Positions 43,115 to 55,099 of a stretch of DNA of 64,000 nucleotides are shown here, piece after piece. The stretch is taken from assembly GCA_016271365.2 (NCBI GenBank), contig CM057453.1:1092854001-1092918000 (forward strand), read 5' to 3'. Position numbers and translations under genes: made by a program. The notes beneath the pieces were generated by a model. The model had not been told where the DNA came from. It was given only the letters and a program-made list of their open reading frames with translations, and ran no database searches. The stretch is from Neoceratodus forsteri. Taxonomy: Eukaryota > Chordata > Ceratodontiformes > Ceratodontidae. Within the stretch, counting starts at the first letter, position 1, and the number at the start of each line of letters is the position of its first letter.

Positions 43115-44605
43115 GGGAAGCAGTGGCCGGTGGAGGGGGGGGGGATGGCACTGAATAGCCTTGCTTGAGTCACCCAGGGAACAAAGCAATATGGTGGGGG
43201 AGAATAAATCATGAAAGAAGGAAATACAGGCCTCAGAAACACAGGTTAATGCTCTGGAGCACCAATATGCCTAAACCCTCACACAAGACAATTTAAAGGG
43301 ACACTGTCAGCTTTGCCCCTTCGTTTTTGGACAAACGTAAACAGTGTGCCTCTTGGCACTCATCTATCCCATACATACTGCAGAACATCCCTATGTATTC
43401 CAAATGTAATGATTTTTTTACCCGTTTTATACATTTTAGTAGCTTCCAGTCGGGGTCCACGTTAAGTCCTCCTCATACGGAAGCACAACCAGGCCAGGAC
43501 ATGCGTCTGCCCGCATTCGGCAGATGCGGACCTTTCAGACTGAACCTGCAGCTACACATGCGTGGGTCCCTTACCCTATTCTAAAATGCTCCATCTATGA
43601 GCGACTGCAAACCGAGCACTGGGGATACAGTAATTAATTTTTGTATATGCTCGTGCCAAATCCCAACGTCGCACTAAGCGGCATACTCATTGGATCACCA
43701 AGATCTTTGGTTATGCCTCTGGTGTGCATCGCGGGATTTGGGCTGACTCTAAAGATTAATTACTGTACTCCCAGTGCTCGGTTTGCAGTCGCTCATAGAT
43801 GGAGCATTTAGAATAGGGTAAGGGACCCGCGAAAGTGTAGCTGCAAGTTCAGTCTGAAAAATCGGATTTCCAGGGCCAAGGCCAGGTAGACGCGCTGCTC
43901 GCCTGGATGTGCTTCCTGCATATGGAGGACTTAATGTGGACCACTGAAGCTACTTCGTTAAAATGTATAAAAATGGTAAAAAATCATTACATTTGGAATA
44001 TATAGGGATGTTCTGCAGTATGTATGGGACAGATGCGTGCCAACAGGCACACTGTTTACGTTTGGCCAAAAACGAAGAGGCAAAGCTGACAGTGTCCCTT
44101 TAAGGGAACTTACTTGGAAAAAATAAGATCTAAAACAAACTGCCACAGAGTTTCCTTTGTTTAGAACCTACCAGCAGTATTTAGTGGCAGTAGAAAAGGC
44201 AGGATGATTACTCACTCTCAGATTTAAACAAGCAGAGCAGTTGTCCAGAATAACAGCTGTGCATGCAGAAAATGGGTATTTGCTCACTAAAGGAGATCAT
44301 ATTAATAAGTGCTTCAGTGAATATTGTGATATTGTTTGCAGTAGGGAACCACAGTGGTTAGATGACTTCTGTTAAAAAAAAAAAAAAGTGCACCTAGCAC
44401 AGCTGTCTGAGTCATCCAGGGAAGCTTTGGAGGTTCCGTATACTTTGACAGAACTTAGAGATGCTGTTTGCAACATAGGTCTACAAAGAGCCCCCAGTCC
44501 TGACAACTTTTCCTTGGAATTTTACACATCAAACCAAGATCTACGCCTATTGCAGTTGTCTGTATATGAGGATGTTATCTGTAGAGGGTCCTTTCTGGAA
44601 CAGAA
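43115..44605 (+). mobile_element. L1/Tx1-type LINE fragment (endonuclease-RT linker)
   Basis: Before the TTAA insert the frame reads ASETQVNALEHQYA and after it LRELTW. A KINKCF-like INKCFSEYCDIVC block follows near 44310, then QLSESSREALEVPYTLTELRD and APSPDNFSLEFY at 44395-44520. This is the region just before RT in L1 ORF2 (compare the usual KSPGPDG...EFY). A pure A run at 44373 and stops interrupt it. A piggyBac-like element (43297-44099) and a CR1 tail (44613) split it. The L1 sequence resumes briefly around 44900-45060. Confidence 0.75.
43297..44099. mobile_element. TTAA-flanked palindromic MITE, piggyBac-like
   Basis: TTAA at 43293-43296 and 44100-44103 flank an 803-bp element with inverted arms of about 350-400 bp starting AGGGACACTGTCAGCTTTGC at both ends. 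A paralogous empty site with a single TTAA is present near 63367 (ACTTAAGGGAACTTAC), proving the boundaries. The arms meet with hardly any unique interior. No transposase is encoded. Confidence 0.88.
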
Positions 44606-44612
44606 AAAGAAA

Positions 44613-44893
44613 ATGATGGCAGATAAAGGTCTAGCAACCCATCCAGTCTGCCTGAGCACCATCTAATTTTGGGACATTGTCCTTGTCAGTCCTCCCTACA
44701 TCTCCCCTAGTCTTCCCCCTTGCGCACTATTCCCTTGTGCCTGTCCCATCCCCTTTTGAACCCTCCCACTGTTTCAGCCCAAATGACCTTGGGAATTCTG
44801 GAAGCTTGTTCCAGTCCATCACTATTCTATATAAAAAACTACTTCCTGACATCCTTCTTGAGCCCCCAACCCCCCAATCACCAGTTTCAGGGA
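44613..44893 (-). mobile_element. CR1 3' tail inserted in L1, copy A
   Basis: GATGGCAGATAAAGGTCTAG and CCATCCAGTCTGCCTGAG match the minus-strand CR1 3' UTR at 58430-58470. The segment ends after a block equivalent to the FFxxRxxx region (ACTACTTCCTGACATCCTTC). All three copies of the composite carry it at the same place. Confidence 0.75.
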
Positions 44894-45064
44894 GTTACTC
44901 CCAGTGCTCCAGATGATGTTGGCAGATTATTTATTCAACAGTCTTGAAATATGGCGAGTAGAACAAAATTTGGATGTGTACAAGTACTTTAAATCTGAAA
45001 CAGTGACTCCTTTTGAAGCACCCAAAATGTTATGATGCACTATTCCAAGGGGTGCGGAGCGTGT

Positions 45065-48000
45065 CCAGGTAGTAGTAGTTGTAGTAGTACTAGTAAAATA
45101 TTTTATTCATTGCCTGAAAATGATACTTAGTTGAGCAAAGTTCATTTTCATTGAGGTCCCAATCACTCACACCTTAATACATTCACTTTAGATTTAAAAT
45201 ACATATCCTAAAATGTTATACACAGAATCACAATGTATACGTATTCACAATAGACAGGTTTCGTTCAGCTTTTATGTAGTTTTGGTATACAAAAAAGCCA
45301 ATTTTATATTTCTCATGCTGGAATAACCTGATTTTCATCTGTGTATCAGTTGTTAAAACAAGGTAACATTTTTTCTGTCTGTTCAATATATTTAATATTA
45401 CACAGACTAATATTTATTTCTGCTGGTCTCAAATGGGCTGGGACAACATTCCAGGCCTTGGGACCCAAATAAGAGAAATTCTATCTACCTACCTCCAGAT
45501 TTCTTTTAAGTAGCAGGAATTCAATCCCTCCTGCTGACCTTAGTGAACCCATAATACTCTTCTGTTGTAAGTTCCTGTATGTATAATCTGGAATCCTATT
45601 TCTGTGACAGTTGTACATATAGGCAAGACAGTGGAGTTTCCTGCGATCCTCTAGTCTTAGCCACCCCAGCGTTTTGTACAGGTTGCATCTACGCACCCTG
45701 CACATCTAGAATGAAACAGGCAAATCTTCCATTCATAGCGTCTAACCTTGCCAGTTTCATTCCCGACACCCCCGGAACCTATCTCCATAGTCGAAAATGG
45801 GAATAAACCATAGTGTTTCAACATATTTCCTAACTTCACTATTCAATAAATGTTTGATTTTTTCAAAGTGCACCCAAACGTTTCCCTAAATTCTTAATCT
45901 GGGTGTCTGTGTGGAGACACTACTTAATTTTCTCATCCAACCAGACACTCAGATAATGATAATTCTGTACCTGTTGTAATATTATTTGATCCTTTGTTTT
46001 TATTTGCAAGTTATTTACAAATGTATTCTGACTTTTGTTTCCACTAAAGTACATTACTTGGGTTTTTCTTGCATTGAGTACCAATCTTGACTGCAAGAAG
46101 AATGTTTGTAATTCATCAAAGCCTCTATTTGACTGAAATCTGTTTCCTCTGCATATATTGTGTCATCAGTATAGAGATGGAAGTTAATATAACTTAATAT
46201 AAGGATCCCTCAGAGTTAGGGGTTATAGAGCCTTGCAGGACACCAGACACCAATGGTGTTAACGTTGATTTGAACTCATTAATTACAACTAGTTGGTTCC
46301 TCTCTTTAAGGTAGGAGCTAAACTAGTCCGCAGCATCTCCGACTCCCACATCCCTCAATCTGGACACCAGGATGTCATGGTTCAGGGTATCAAATGCCTT
46401 TGAAAGATCTACGAGAATTGTCCCCACTGACATCCTGCTGTCCAGAGACTCCTGAATATCTCCCATAACTTTTACTAGGGCTGAGGTAGTGCTGTGAAGT
46501 GACCTAAATCTGGACTGGTAATCACACAGCAATTTTTCATCTTCTAGGTAGTTTTTCAACTGTGTATATACTAATCTTTCGAAAATCTTGGAGACTATGG
46601 GTAAACGTGAAATCGGTGATAATTTTCTATTTTATGTTTTAAACCACTTTTATGAATAAGGGGCTACCTGTGCATTCTTCCATTTCTGTGGGTACACTCC
46701 GCTATATAGTGATAGGTTAAACAACTCTGCCAAGGGGGTGCCAATACAGGAGATGTATACTTCAATAACAAGGCAGGGGTACCATCCAAACCGCCTGCCC
46801 TTTTTGTATTAATTTTAAACATTTCATCACAAATTTGCATTTTCATAACTGGTTTAAAGGTAAAGCTTTTAGTGTGATTTAATGTATCAGTCAGATGTTC
46901 ATCTAATAGGGTATCATTTTGTTCAAATGCCTCTGTTCCCATTTTTATGAAATATTCATTACGTTTTTTTTTTAAACTGATTCATTCACAGGAACCTCTT
47001 CGTAATTTATCTCAAAATTGTTTGGATAGTCTACCTTTTGATGACCTTGTACTCTTTTTATGACTTTCCAAAATTCCCTAGGATCGGTTTTCACATTGCC
47101 TGCTAAATTATTAAAACAAAATTCCTGTTTAGCTTTCCTCACCTCCTTAGTAGTTATTTCTGAGTTGTTCATATCTGTTCCAGTCCTGGATGCTATTTGC
47201 TTTTTTCCCAAGCATTATCCCTAAATGTTTTCATTATATGAAGGTGGGAATTGTACCATGGGGAATTAGGTTTTATCTTCCTGTTTTTTGAAGGGCAAAT
47301 TCATTATAGCATTCTACAAATTCCTGAAGGATTAGAGACCATGCCTCTTCCACAGTTGGAATAAGTGTGATCCTATCTAAATTTCTAGAATCCAAATCCA
47401 ACATAAAATTAATGTAGTCAAAGTTTTTATAAGATCTGTAATTTACAAATTTACAAGGGCCATTGCTCTTAGCCATTCTTTTAAAACAAAATATTACTTT
47501 GTAGTCTGAAAATGAGTCTGGCAAAATGCCAGGACAATCAAAACACTCTGGTATAGTTGTTAATATTATATCAAGTAGTGCAGAGGCCTGGTGGTCTTTG
47601 GTATTTAATCTTGTAAGGTCAGTTATGAGTTGCAACAACCCCAAATTGTACTTTAAATCCATTAAACTGTGATCATTCTCAGTTTTTAACCAATCTACAT
47701 TTAGGTCCCGAAGAAGCAACAATTCGTGACTGTTTAAATATTGTAATAGATAATCCTGCAAAATATCAAAAACATCTATTTTTGCCTTTGGAGGGCAATA
47801 CATGCCAATTAGCCATATTGGTTTATTAAGGTTTAATTCCAGGAACAAGACTTCTGATCCCAACCAATCTAAATTTGTTTTGATTTCTCTAATCTCTAAA
47901 AATGTTTTTCAAAATATTATGACCCCGCCACCCCTTTTTGACCAATCATTCCTCCATATATTATATCCTGCAATACTTATTTGCATATCAGAAATTCTAT

Positions 48001-48168
48001 CAGATAACTATGGTTCCGATATGATCATGATATGAAGACTAAATTGAATGACCCATTCCTTAATGTGATCTGTTTTGTTTATAATACTTCTTGCATTAAA
48101 ATGTATAACATTTAACACTTCTCCTTTCAGAATTTCCTGCCGTATAATCATGATTTAAAGCTTGTAGC
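45065..48168 (-). mobile_element. Jockey-superfamily (L2/CR1-like) LINE, copy A
   Basis: Read leftwards: an endonuclease start NVIHFNARSIINKTD near 48090, GSEVLFLELNLNKPIWLIGM at 47800-47863, RDLNVDWLK (normally GDLN), and DSFSDYKVIFCF. The RT begins with LDGTPALLLKYTSP near 46760. FRSLHSTTSALVKV and VDLSKAFDTLNHDILVSRL follow near 46380-46500. A C-terminal block LYKTLGWLRLEDRRKLH lies near 45650. The 3' end has AATAAA (45107 region) and a TAG/CTA microsatellite at 45068-45095. Stops break the frames, and the RT segment carrying the YADD motif is missing or unreadable. Confidence 0.82.
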
Positions 48169-48171
48169 ACC

Positions 48172-48465
48172 ATCAGTGAATATTGTGATATTGTTTGCTG
48201 TAGGGAACCACAGTGGTTAGATGACTTCTGTTAAAAAAAAAAAGTGCACCTAGCACAGCTGTCTGAGTCATCCAGGGAAGCTTTGGAGGTTCCGTATACT
48301 TTGACAGAACTTAGAGATGCTGTTTGCAACATAGGTCTACAAAAGCCCCCAGTCCTGACAACTTTTCCTTGGAATTTTACACATCAAACCAAGATCTACT
48401 CCTATTGCAGTTGTCTGTATATGAGGACGTTGTCTGTAGAGGGTCCTTTCTGGAACAGGAAAAGA
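48172..48465 (+). mobile_element. L1/Tx1 fragment, copy B
   Basis: Tandem-duplicated version of 44314-44605, with a one-unit shorter A run and a frameshift so that APSPDNF is read as PPVLTTF. It begins abruptly at the duplication junction after GCTTGTAGCACCAT. Confidence 0.75.
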
Positions 48466-48469
48466 AAAT

Positions 48470-48755
48470 GATGGCAGATAAAGGTCTAGCAACCCATCCA
48501 GTCTGCCTGAGCACCGTCTAATTTTGGGATAGTGTCCTTGTCAGTCCTCCCTACATCTCCCCTAGTCTTCCCCCTTGCTCACTATTCACTTGTGCCTGTC
48601 CCATCCCCTTTTGAACCCTCCCAGTGTTTCAGCCCAAATGACCTTGGGAATTCTGGAAGCTTGTTCCAGTCCATCACTATTCTATATAAAAACTACTGCC
48701 TGACATCCTTCTTGAGCCTCCCTCCCAATCACCAGTTTCAGGGAGTTACTCCCAG
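48470..48755 (-). mobile_element. CR1 3' tail inserted in L1, copy B
   Basis: Same insertion point and same truncation as copy A, with a few substitutions and a short deletion in the CCCCCAACCCCCC run. Confidence 0.75.
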
Positions 48756-48919
48756 TGCTCCAGATGATGTTGGCAGATTATTTATTCACCAGTCTTGAAA
48801 TATGGCGAGCAGAACAAAATTTGGAAGTGTACAAGTGCTTTAAATCTGAAACTGTGACTCCTTTTGAAGCACCCAAAATGTTATGATGCACTGTTTCAAG
48901 GGGTATGGATCGTGTCCAG

Positions 48920-51900
48920 ATAGTAGTAGTTGTAGTAGTACCAGTAAAATATTTTATTCATTGCCTGAAAATGATACTTAGTTGAGCAAAGCTCATGTTC
49001 ATCGAGGTCCCAATCACTCACACCTTAATGCATTCACTTTAGATTTAAAATACATATCCTAAAATGTTATACACAGAATCACAATGTATACGTATTCTCA
49101 ATAGACAGGTTTCGTTCAGCTTTTACGTAGTTTTGGTATACAAACAAGCCAATTTTATATTTCTCATGCTGGAATAACCTGAATTTCCACTGTGTATCAG
49201 TTGTTAAAACAAGGTAGCAGTTTTTCTGTCAGTTCAATATATTTAATATTACACAGACTAATATTTATTTCTGCTGGTCTCAAATGGGCTGGGACAACAT
49301 TCCAGGCCTTGGGACCCAAATAAGAGAAATTCTATCTACCTACCTCCAGATTTCTTTTAAGTAGCAGAATTCAGTCCCTCCTGCTGACCTTAGTGAACCC
49401 ATAATACTCTTCTGTTGTAAGTTCCTGTATGTATAATCTGGAATCCTATTTCTGTGACAGTTGTACATATAGGCAAGACAGTGGAGTTTCCTGCGATCCT
49501 CTAGTCTTAGCCACCCCAGCGTTTTGTACAGGTTGCATCTACGCACCCTGCACATCTAGAATGAAACAGGCAAATCTTCCATTCATAGCGTCTAACCTTG
49601 CCAGTTTCATTCCCGACACCCCCGGAACCTATCTCCATAGTCGAAAATGGGAATAAACCATAGTGTTTCAACATATTTCCTAACTTCACTATTCAATAAA
49701 TGTTTGATTTTTTAAAGTGCACCCAAACGTTTCCCTAAATTCTTAATCTGGGTGTCTGTGTGGACACACTACTTAATTTTCTCATCCAACCAGACACTCA
49801 GATAATGATAATTCTGTACCTGTTGTAATATTATTTGATCCTTTGTTTTTATTTGCAAGTTATTTACAAATGTATTCTGACTTTTTTTTCCGCTAAAGTA
49901 CATTACTTGGGTTTTTCTTGCATTGAGTACCAATCTTGACTGCAAGAAGAATGTTTGTAATTCATCAAAGCCTCTATTTGACTGAAATCTGTTTCCTCTG
50001 CATATATTGTGTCATCAGTATAGAGATGGAAGTTAATATAACTTAATATAAGGATCCCTCAGAGTTAGGGGGTTATAGAGCCTTGCAGGACACCAGACAC
50101 CAATGGTGTTAATGTTGATTTGAACTCATTAATTACAACTAGTTGGTTCCTCTCTTTAAGGTAGGAGCTAAACTAGTCCTGCAGCATCTCCGACTCCACA
50201 TCCCTCAATCTGGACACCAGGATGTCATGGTTCAGGGTATCAAATGCCTTTGAAAGATCTAAGAATGTCCCCACTGACATCCTGCTGTCCAGAGACTCCT
50301 GAATATCTCCCATAACTTTTACTAGGGCTGAGGTAGTGCTGTGAAGTGACCTAAATCTGGACTGGTAATCACACAGCAATTTTTCATCTTCTAGGTAGTT
50401 TTTCAACTGTGTATATACTAATCTTTCGAAAATCTTGGAGACTATGGGTAAACGTGAAATCGGTGATAATTTTCTATTTTATGTTTTAAACCACTTTTAT
50501 GAATAAGGGGCTACCTGTGCATTCTTCCATTTCTGTGGGTACACTCCGCTATATAGTGATAGGTTAAACAACTCTGCCAAGGGGGTGCCAATACAGGAGA
50601 TGTATACTTCAATAACAAGGCAGGGGTACCATCCAAACCACCTGCCCTTTTGTATTAATTTTAAACATTTCATCACAAATTTGCATTTTCATAACTGGTT
50701 TAAAGGTAAAGCTTTAGTGTTATTTAATGTATCAGTCAGATGTTCATCTAATAGAGTATCATTTTGTTCAAATGCCTCTGTTCCCATTTTATATGAAATA
50801 TTCATTACATTTTTTTTTTAAACTGATTCATTCACAGGAACCTCTTCGTAATTTATCTCAAAATTGTTTGGATAGTCTACCTTTTGATGACCTTGTACTC
50901 TTTTTATGACTTTCCAAAATTCCCTAGGATCGGTTTTCAGATTGCCTGCTAAATTATTAAAAAAAATTCCTGTTTAGCTTTCCTCACCTCCTTAGTAGTT
51001 ATTTCTGAGTTGTTCATATCTATTCCAATCCTGGATGCCATTTGCTTTTTTCCCAAGCATTATCCCTAAATGTTTTCATTATTTGAAGGTGAGAATTGTA
51101 CCATGGGGAATTAGGTTTTATCTTCCTGTTTTTTTGAAGGGCAAATTCATTATAGCATTCTATAAATTCCTGAAGGATTAGAGACCATGCCTCTTCCACA
51201 GTTGGAATAAGTGTGATCCTATCTAAATTTCTAGAATCCAAATCAACATAAAATTAATGTAGTCAAAGTTTTTATAAGATCTGTAATTTACAAATTTACA
51301 AGGGCCATTGCTCTTAGCCATTCTTTTAAAACAAAATATTACTTTGTAGTCTGAAAATGAGTCTGGCAAAATGCCAGGACAATCAAAACACTCTGGTATA
51401 GTTGTTAATATTATATCAAGTAGTGCAGAGGCCTGGTGGTCTTTGGTATTTAATCTTGTAAGGTCAGTTATGAGTTGCAACAACCCCAAATTGTACTTTA
51501 AATCCATTAAACTGTGATCATTCTCAGTTTTTAACCAATCTACATTTAGGTCCCGAAGAAGCAACAATTCGTGACTGTTTAAATATTGTAATAGATAATC
51601 CTGCAAAATATCAAAAACATCTATTTTTGCCTTTGGAGGGCAATACATGCCAATTAGCCATATTGGTTTATTAAGGTTTAATTCCAGGAACAAGACTTCT
51701 GATCCCAACCAATCTAAATTTGTTTTGATTTCTCTAATCTCTAAAAATGTTTTTCAAAATATTATGACCCTGCCACCCCTTTTTGACCAATCATTCCTCC
51801 ATATATTATATCCTGCAATACTTATTTGCGTATCAGAAATTCTATCAGATAACTATGGTTCCGATATGATCATGATATGAAGACTAAATTGAATGACTCA

Positions 51901-52012
51901 TTCCTTAATGTGATCTGTTTTGTTTATAATACTTCTTGCATTAAAATGTATAACATTTAACACTTCTCCTTTCAGAATTTCCTGCCGTATAATCATGATT
52001 TAAAGCTTGTAC
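48920..52012 (-). mobile_element. Jockey-superfamily LINE, copy B
   Basis: Near-identical to 45065-48168. Small differences include a one-base loss near 51244 that shifts INFMLDLDSR to INFMLIWILEI, and a deletion at 50262-50264 in the RT palm region (VGTILVDLSK against VGTFLDLSK). Same 3' microsatellite at 48925-48945. Confidence 0.82.
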
Positions 52013-52159
52013 AGGACCCAGGTTTGGGTGTACATCTCAACAAATAAGCAATATAGCTATAAAAATATGAGCACTGTGACCCAAAATCTCCATACAACCT
52101 TTACCTTGCAGATAGAATGTAAAGCTAATATTTACTACTACATTAATTATGATCTAGTT
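52013..52159. other. Short spacer before DIRS-C
   Basis: About 150 bp of A/T-rich sequence between the duplication end and the DIRS-C terminus. Nothing is recognised. Confidence 0.4.
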
Positions 52160-52310
52160 ATCTTCTTTGGGGGTATGTCAGTCATCAGGTCACATTGTAG
52201 GAACATCACTGTTGGTGAAGCAGGATCCACACGGAAGACTTTTCCAGCAGTACAGCTGGGGACCTCATCAACCCTATAAAGGCGTCAGCAGCCCACTCCC
52301 TCCTCGGTTC
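52160..52310 (+). repeat. DIRS-C left inverted terminal repeat
   Basis: Inverted match to 57415-57622 over blocks TGAAGCAGGATCCACACGGA, AGACTTTTCCAGCAGTACA and TCATCAACCC. The first 38 bp match the complement of the internal complementary region. Confidence 0.92.
52274..52281 (+). promoter_or_regulatory. Candidate TATA-like motif in DIRS-C left ITR
   Basis: CTATAAAG lies about 115 bp inside the element and about 165 bp before the first gag Met. The position would suit an ITR promoter, but there is no other evidence. Confidence 0.3.
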
Positions 52311-52439
52311 TTTCCCACCATCGATTCCTCTCGCATGGATCTCCATGGAAGCCCTGTTGCAGTTTGCGCTTTATCTGCCTATGCTTTTTATTCTGCATTT
52401 AGTTTTGGAATCTCTGTTTTATAAAGAGAATCTTTTACC

Positions 52440-54090
52440 ATGTTTATGTCAAGAGTCACTCCTTCCACCTCTCTCTCTTCAGTTGCTGCTGCTGCTGCGG
52501 AAAGAAGCTTGCCTCTTCAGATGACCACGACCACGACTTCTGTATCTGCTGTCTTGGACCTGAGTACGACATTTCTGCCTGTGAGCTCTGCCAAACATTT
52601 AAACTTACAACCCAAAGGCATCGCAAAAAGAAGAAATTCTTCATGGAACAGGTTGCCAGTTCAGGGCAGGGGTCCTTCGGGGTCCCTCCTTCCCAATCGG
52701 CAGGTTCGTGAAGCTCCCAGGCCTCGTTGGCTGCTGCTGCTGCATCGACAGCCTTAGGCTGTCCAGGCCTCTGGTCCTACCAGGCCCATACTAACAGCCC
52801 CTCCTCTGTAATCACAGGGAGGCCAGCCCTAGACCCTCGGGTCGTCAGTCACTCAGTCATTAACCCTCGGGTCATCAACCCCGACCCCTCCGTCGAGGCC
52901 AGATACCTCTCCAAGCTCTCAGACGCTGGGGCGATCGGACTCTCAAGACCTGATGTACGGTTTGTCGTGCCCTGACCTGATGACACCTCTGTTTTTGAAG
53001 CAGCTTCCACCTGCAGTTAATTTCAATACTATTTTAATTCATCTGATGATGGCCCTTGTGCACCAGCTGGGTGCTCATAGACCAGCATCCCTGGTGCCAT
53101 TGGGCCCGTCTCGTCGTTGACACCTGTGGCCTTTTTGGGGCTGCGCCTTTAGGGAGCTGACAGTCCCTCATTCGTCAGACCACAAGTTAGAACGGGTCGA
53201 CATTGAGGAGAAGTACCATCCTGATCTCATCTTCCCTGAGGAAGGGGAAACTTTTTCCTCGGACAGATCTACAGCCTCTTCAGTGAGCGAGAACTCTGTG
53301 AAACACACTCCCAGGTCCCCTCCTGAGGACCCCACCTTCTTCAACATTCTGAAGCAGCTGTCTAATGCAATGAGGTTCCATACCGAGGAAGAGGATGTCA
53401 CCAGAAGGAACCTAGTGGACTTTTTGGAGATCCCAGAATCTCCACCAAGGGTCATTCCTCCTATTTTGCCAGCTCTGACAATACCACCACTGCTGCGTGG
53501 CACTGCCCAGACATGGTCCCTGCCATGCCTAGGAGGGCAGAAAAGCTCCATCTTGCCCCCCAGTGCTTGCCCTATTATGCCGCCTGAGATGGATTCCGTG
53601 GTCATCAAAGTGGCGCATGATTGGTCCAAGGTGCCAGAACACCTGAGTTCCCTCTCCCTAATGGAATCTAGGAGGATCGACCTCTGGGGTAAGAGGGTTT
53701 ATGCTTCTTATACTCTGGGACTCCGGATTGCAAATTACTTGTCCCATAAGGTGAAGTATCAAAATACCATATAGAAAAAGAGCAGGGTGGCTGCTCAAAC
53801 CCTCCCAGGGGTTCCCAGAAGCAAGAAGTCCTTAAGTCCCTCCAGGCCACCAAGGATGTCAGTAAACCCCTCCTCTGGGCTTTGTATGATATGTCAGACA
53901 CTTTTGCCAGGGCTGCTGCCACGGGTATTTGCCTTCGTAGGCACATCTGGTTGCGGGTATCTGGTTTTGCGGCTGATGTCCAGCAAAAGGTACTGAATAC
54001 CCCATTCAGTGGCTCAAAACTCTTCGGGCCTGATGTCCAGGACATAATCAGTGACTTGCAGGCCTCTGGCAGTGCCCTCAATGGGATCTA
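52440..54090 (+). pseudogene. DIRS-C gag-like region, frameshifted
   Basis: A Cys motif reading CCLGPEYDISACELC (about 52535-52580) is followed by a basic stretch QRHRKKKKFF. This is equivalent to the CLGVDHDTSKCDFC motif of DIRS-A and supports a conserved zinc-binding gag start. The frame 53283-53774 (MSENSVKHTPRSPPEDPTFF) and the overlapping frame at 53882-54091 (LRRHIWLRVSGFAADVQQKV) cover the later gag body. Several frameshifts are needed to read it through. Confidence 0.75.
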
Positions 54091-54479
54091 GACTCCCAAG
54101 TAAATGGAAAACCAGTTCTGCTTTGCCTTCCCCCACTTCAGGCTCTGCCACGAAACAGCCCAGAGGCAGTGGACCAGCCCCTGCTGCCGGGTCCGCCTGT
54201 GCCAGACTCCTTGCCAGACCCCCCCCTTCCAGTCCCTGACCAAGAGGTGGTGGTCAGAGGTCAGTTCTCCCTCTGTCTCAATCAATGGAGAACCATAACT
54301 TTAGATGTTTGGATTCTTCAGATAATAGAGCAAGGTCACACTCTGGAGCTTTTGGAACAGCCCCAGAGACTCCTCCAGTACCTTCCAGCTACCCTCTGGA
54401 CCACACAGAAGTCCTTCGGGAGGAGGTGCTCTCCCTTCTGTGGAAAAGGGTGATTCAGTGCCCAGAAGAACAGAGGGTT

Positions 54480-55098
54480 TTACTCTAGGTTTTTCCTGGT
54501 CTCCAAAAGAACCAGAGACCTGAGGTCTATTCTAGATCACAAGGACCTCAACATTTACATCCAATACAAAAAGTTTCACATGGTCACTTTCCCAGGCCTG
54601 CTGCCCATGCTCAAGCAGCTTGACTGGCTGTGCTCCCTTGATATGCAGGATGACTACCTGCATATTTCGGTGTGCCCTCTGCACAGGCTGTTCCTCCAGG
54701 GTTTTTTTCATGGTGAAAACTACCAATTCAGAGTCTTGCCCTTTGGCTTATCCTCTGCATTGTGTGTTTTTACAAAATGCTTGGCAGCTGTAGCTGCTAC
54801 CCTCCGGCGAGAAGGCCTCTATGTCTTCCCTTACCTGGACGACTGGCTGCTGAAGGCCCCATCCAGGGGTCAACTTCTCCGAAGTCTGGAGAGGACCCTC
54901 CAATTATTCCACTCCCTGGGCATTACTGTTAACCTGCCCAAGTCCATTCTGATCCCTTCCCAAAGGCTGCAGTACATAGGGGCAGTCCTGGACTCAGTGC
55001 AGGGAAAGGCCTTCCTGCTGCAGGACAGAGTGGAGTGCCTTATATCACAGGCCCAGGTGATGGCTCTGAGCCACTGTATTTCCTCAACCTTTACTTGA
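54480..55098 (+). pseudogene. DIRS-C reverse transcriptase
   Basis: After a frameshifted entry block (54490-54575), one frame from 54580 reads CSLDMQDDYLHISVCP (first catalytic Asp). It continues with YQFRVLPFGLSSALCVFTKC, YVFPYLDDWLLKAPSRGQ (DD present) and ITVNLPKSILIPSQRLQYIG. It is the best preserved RT in the window. A stop at 55098 ends the frame before RNase H. Confidence 0.88.
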
Positions 55099-55099
55099 G

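Larger units (their letters stand above)
44314..52012. repeat. 3.85-kb tandem segmental duplication
   Basis: 44314-48168 (copy A) is repeated as 48172-52012 (copy B). Both run from CAGTGAATATTGTGATATTG through the L1 piece, CR1 tail and minus-strand LINE to GATTTAAAGCTTGT. Long stretches are identical: 153 consecutive residues of the endonuclease frame are the same. Differences are mostly single bases and 1-3 bp indels. It is either a recent duplication or an assembly artefact. Confidence 0.9.

Noticed and set aside
45068..45095. TAG/GTA microsatellite as an independent feature
   Set aside because: It is the 3' terminal microsatellite of the minus-strand LINE and is duplicated with it.
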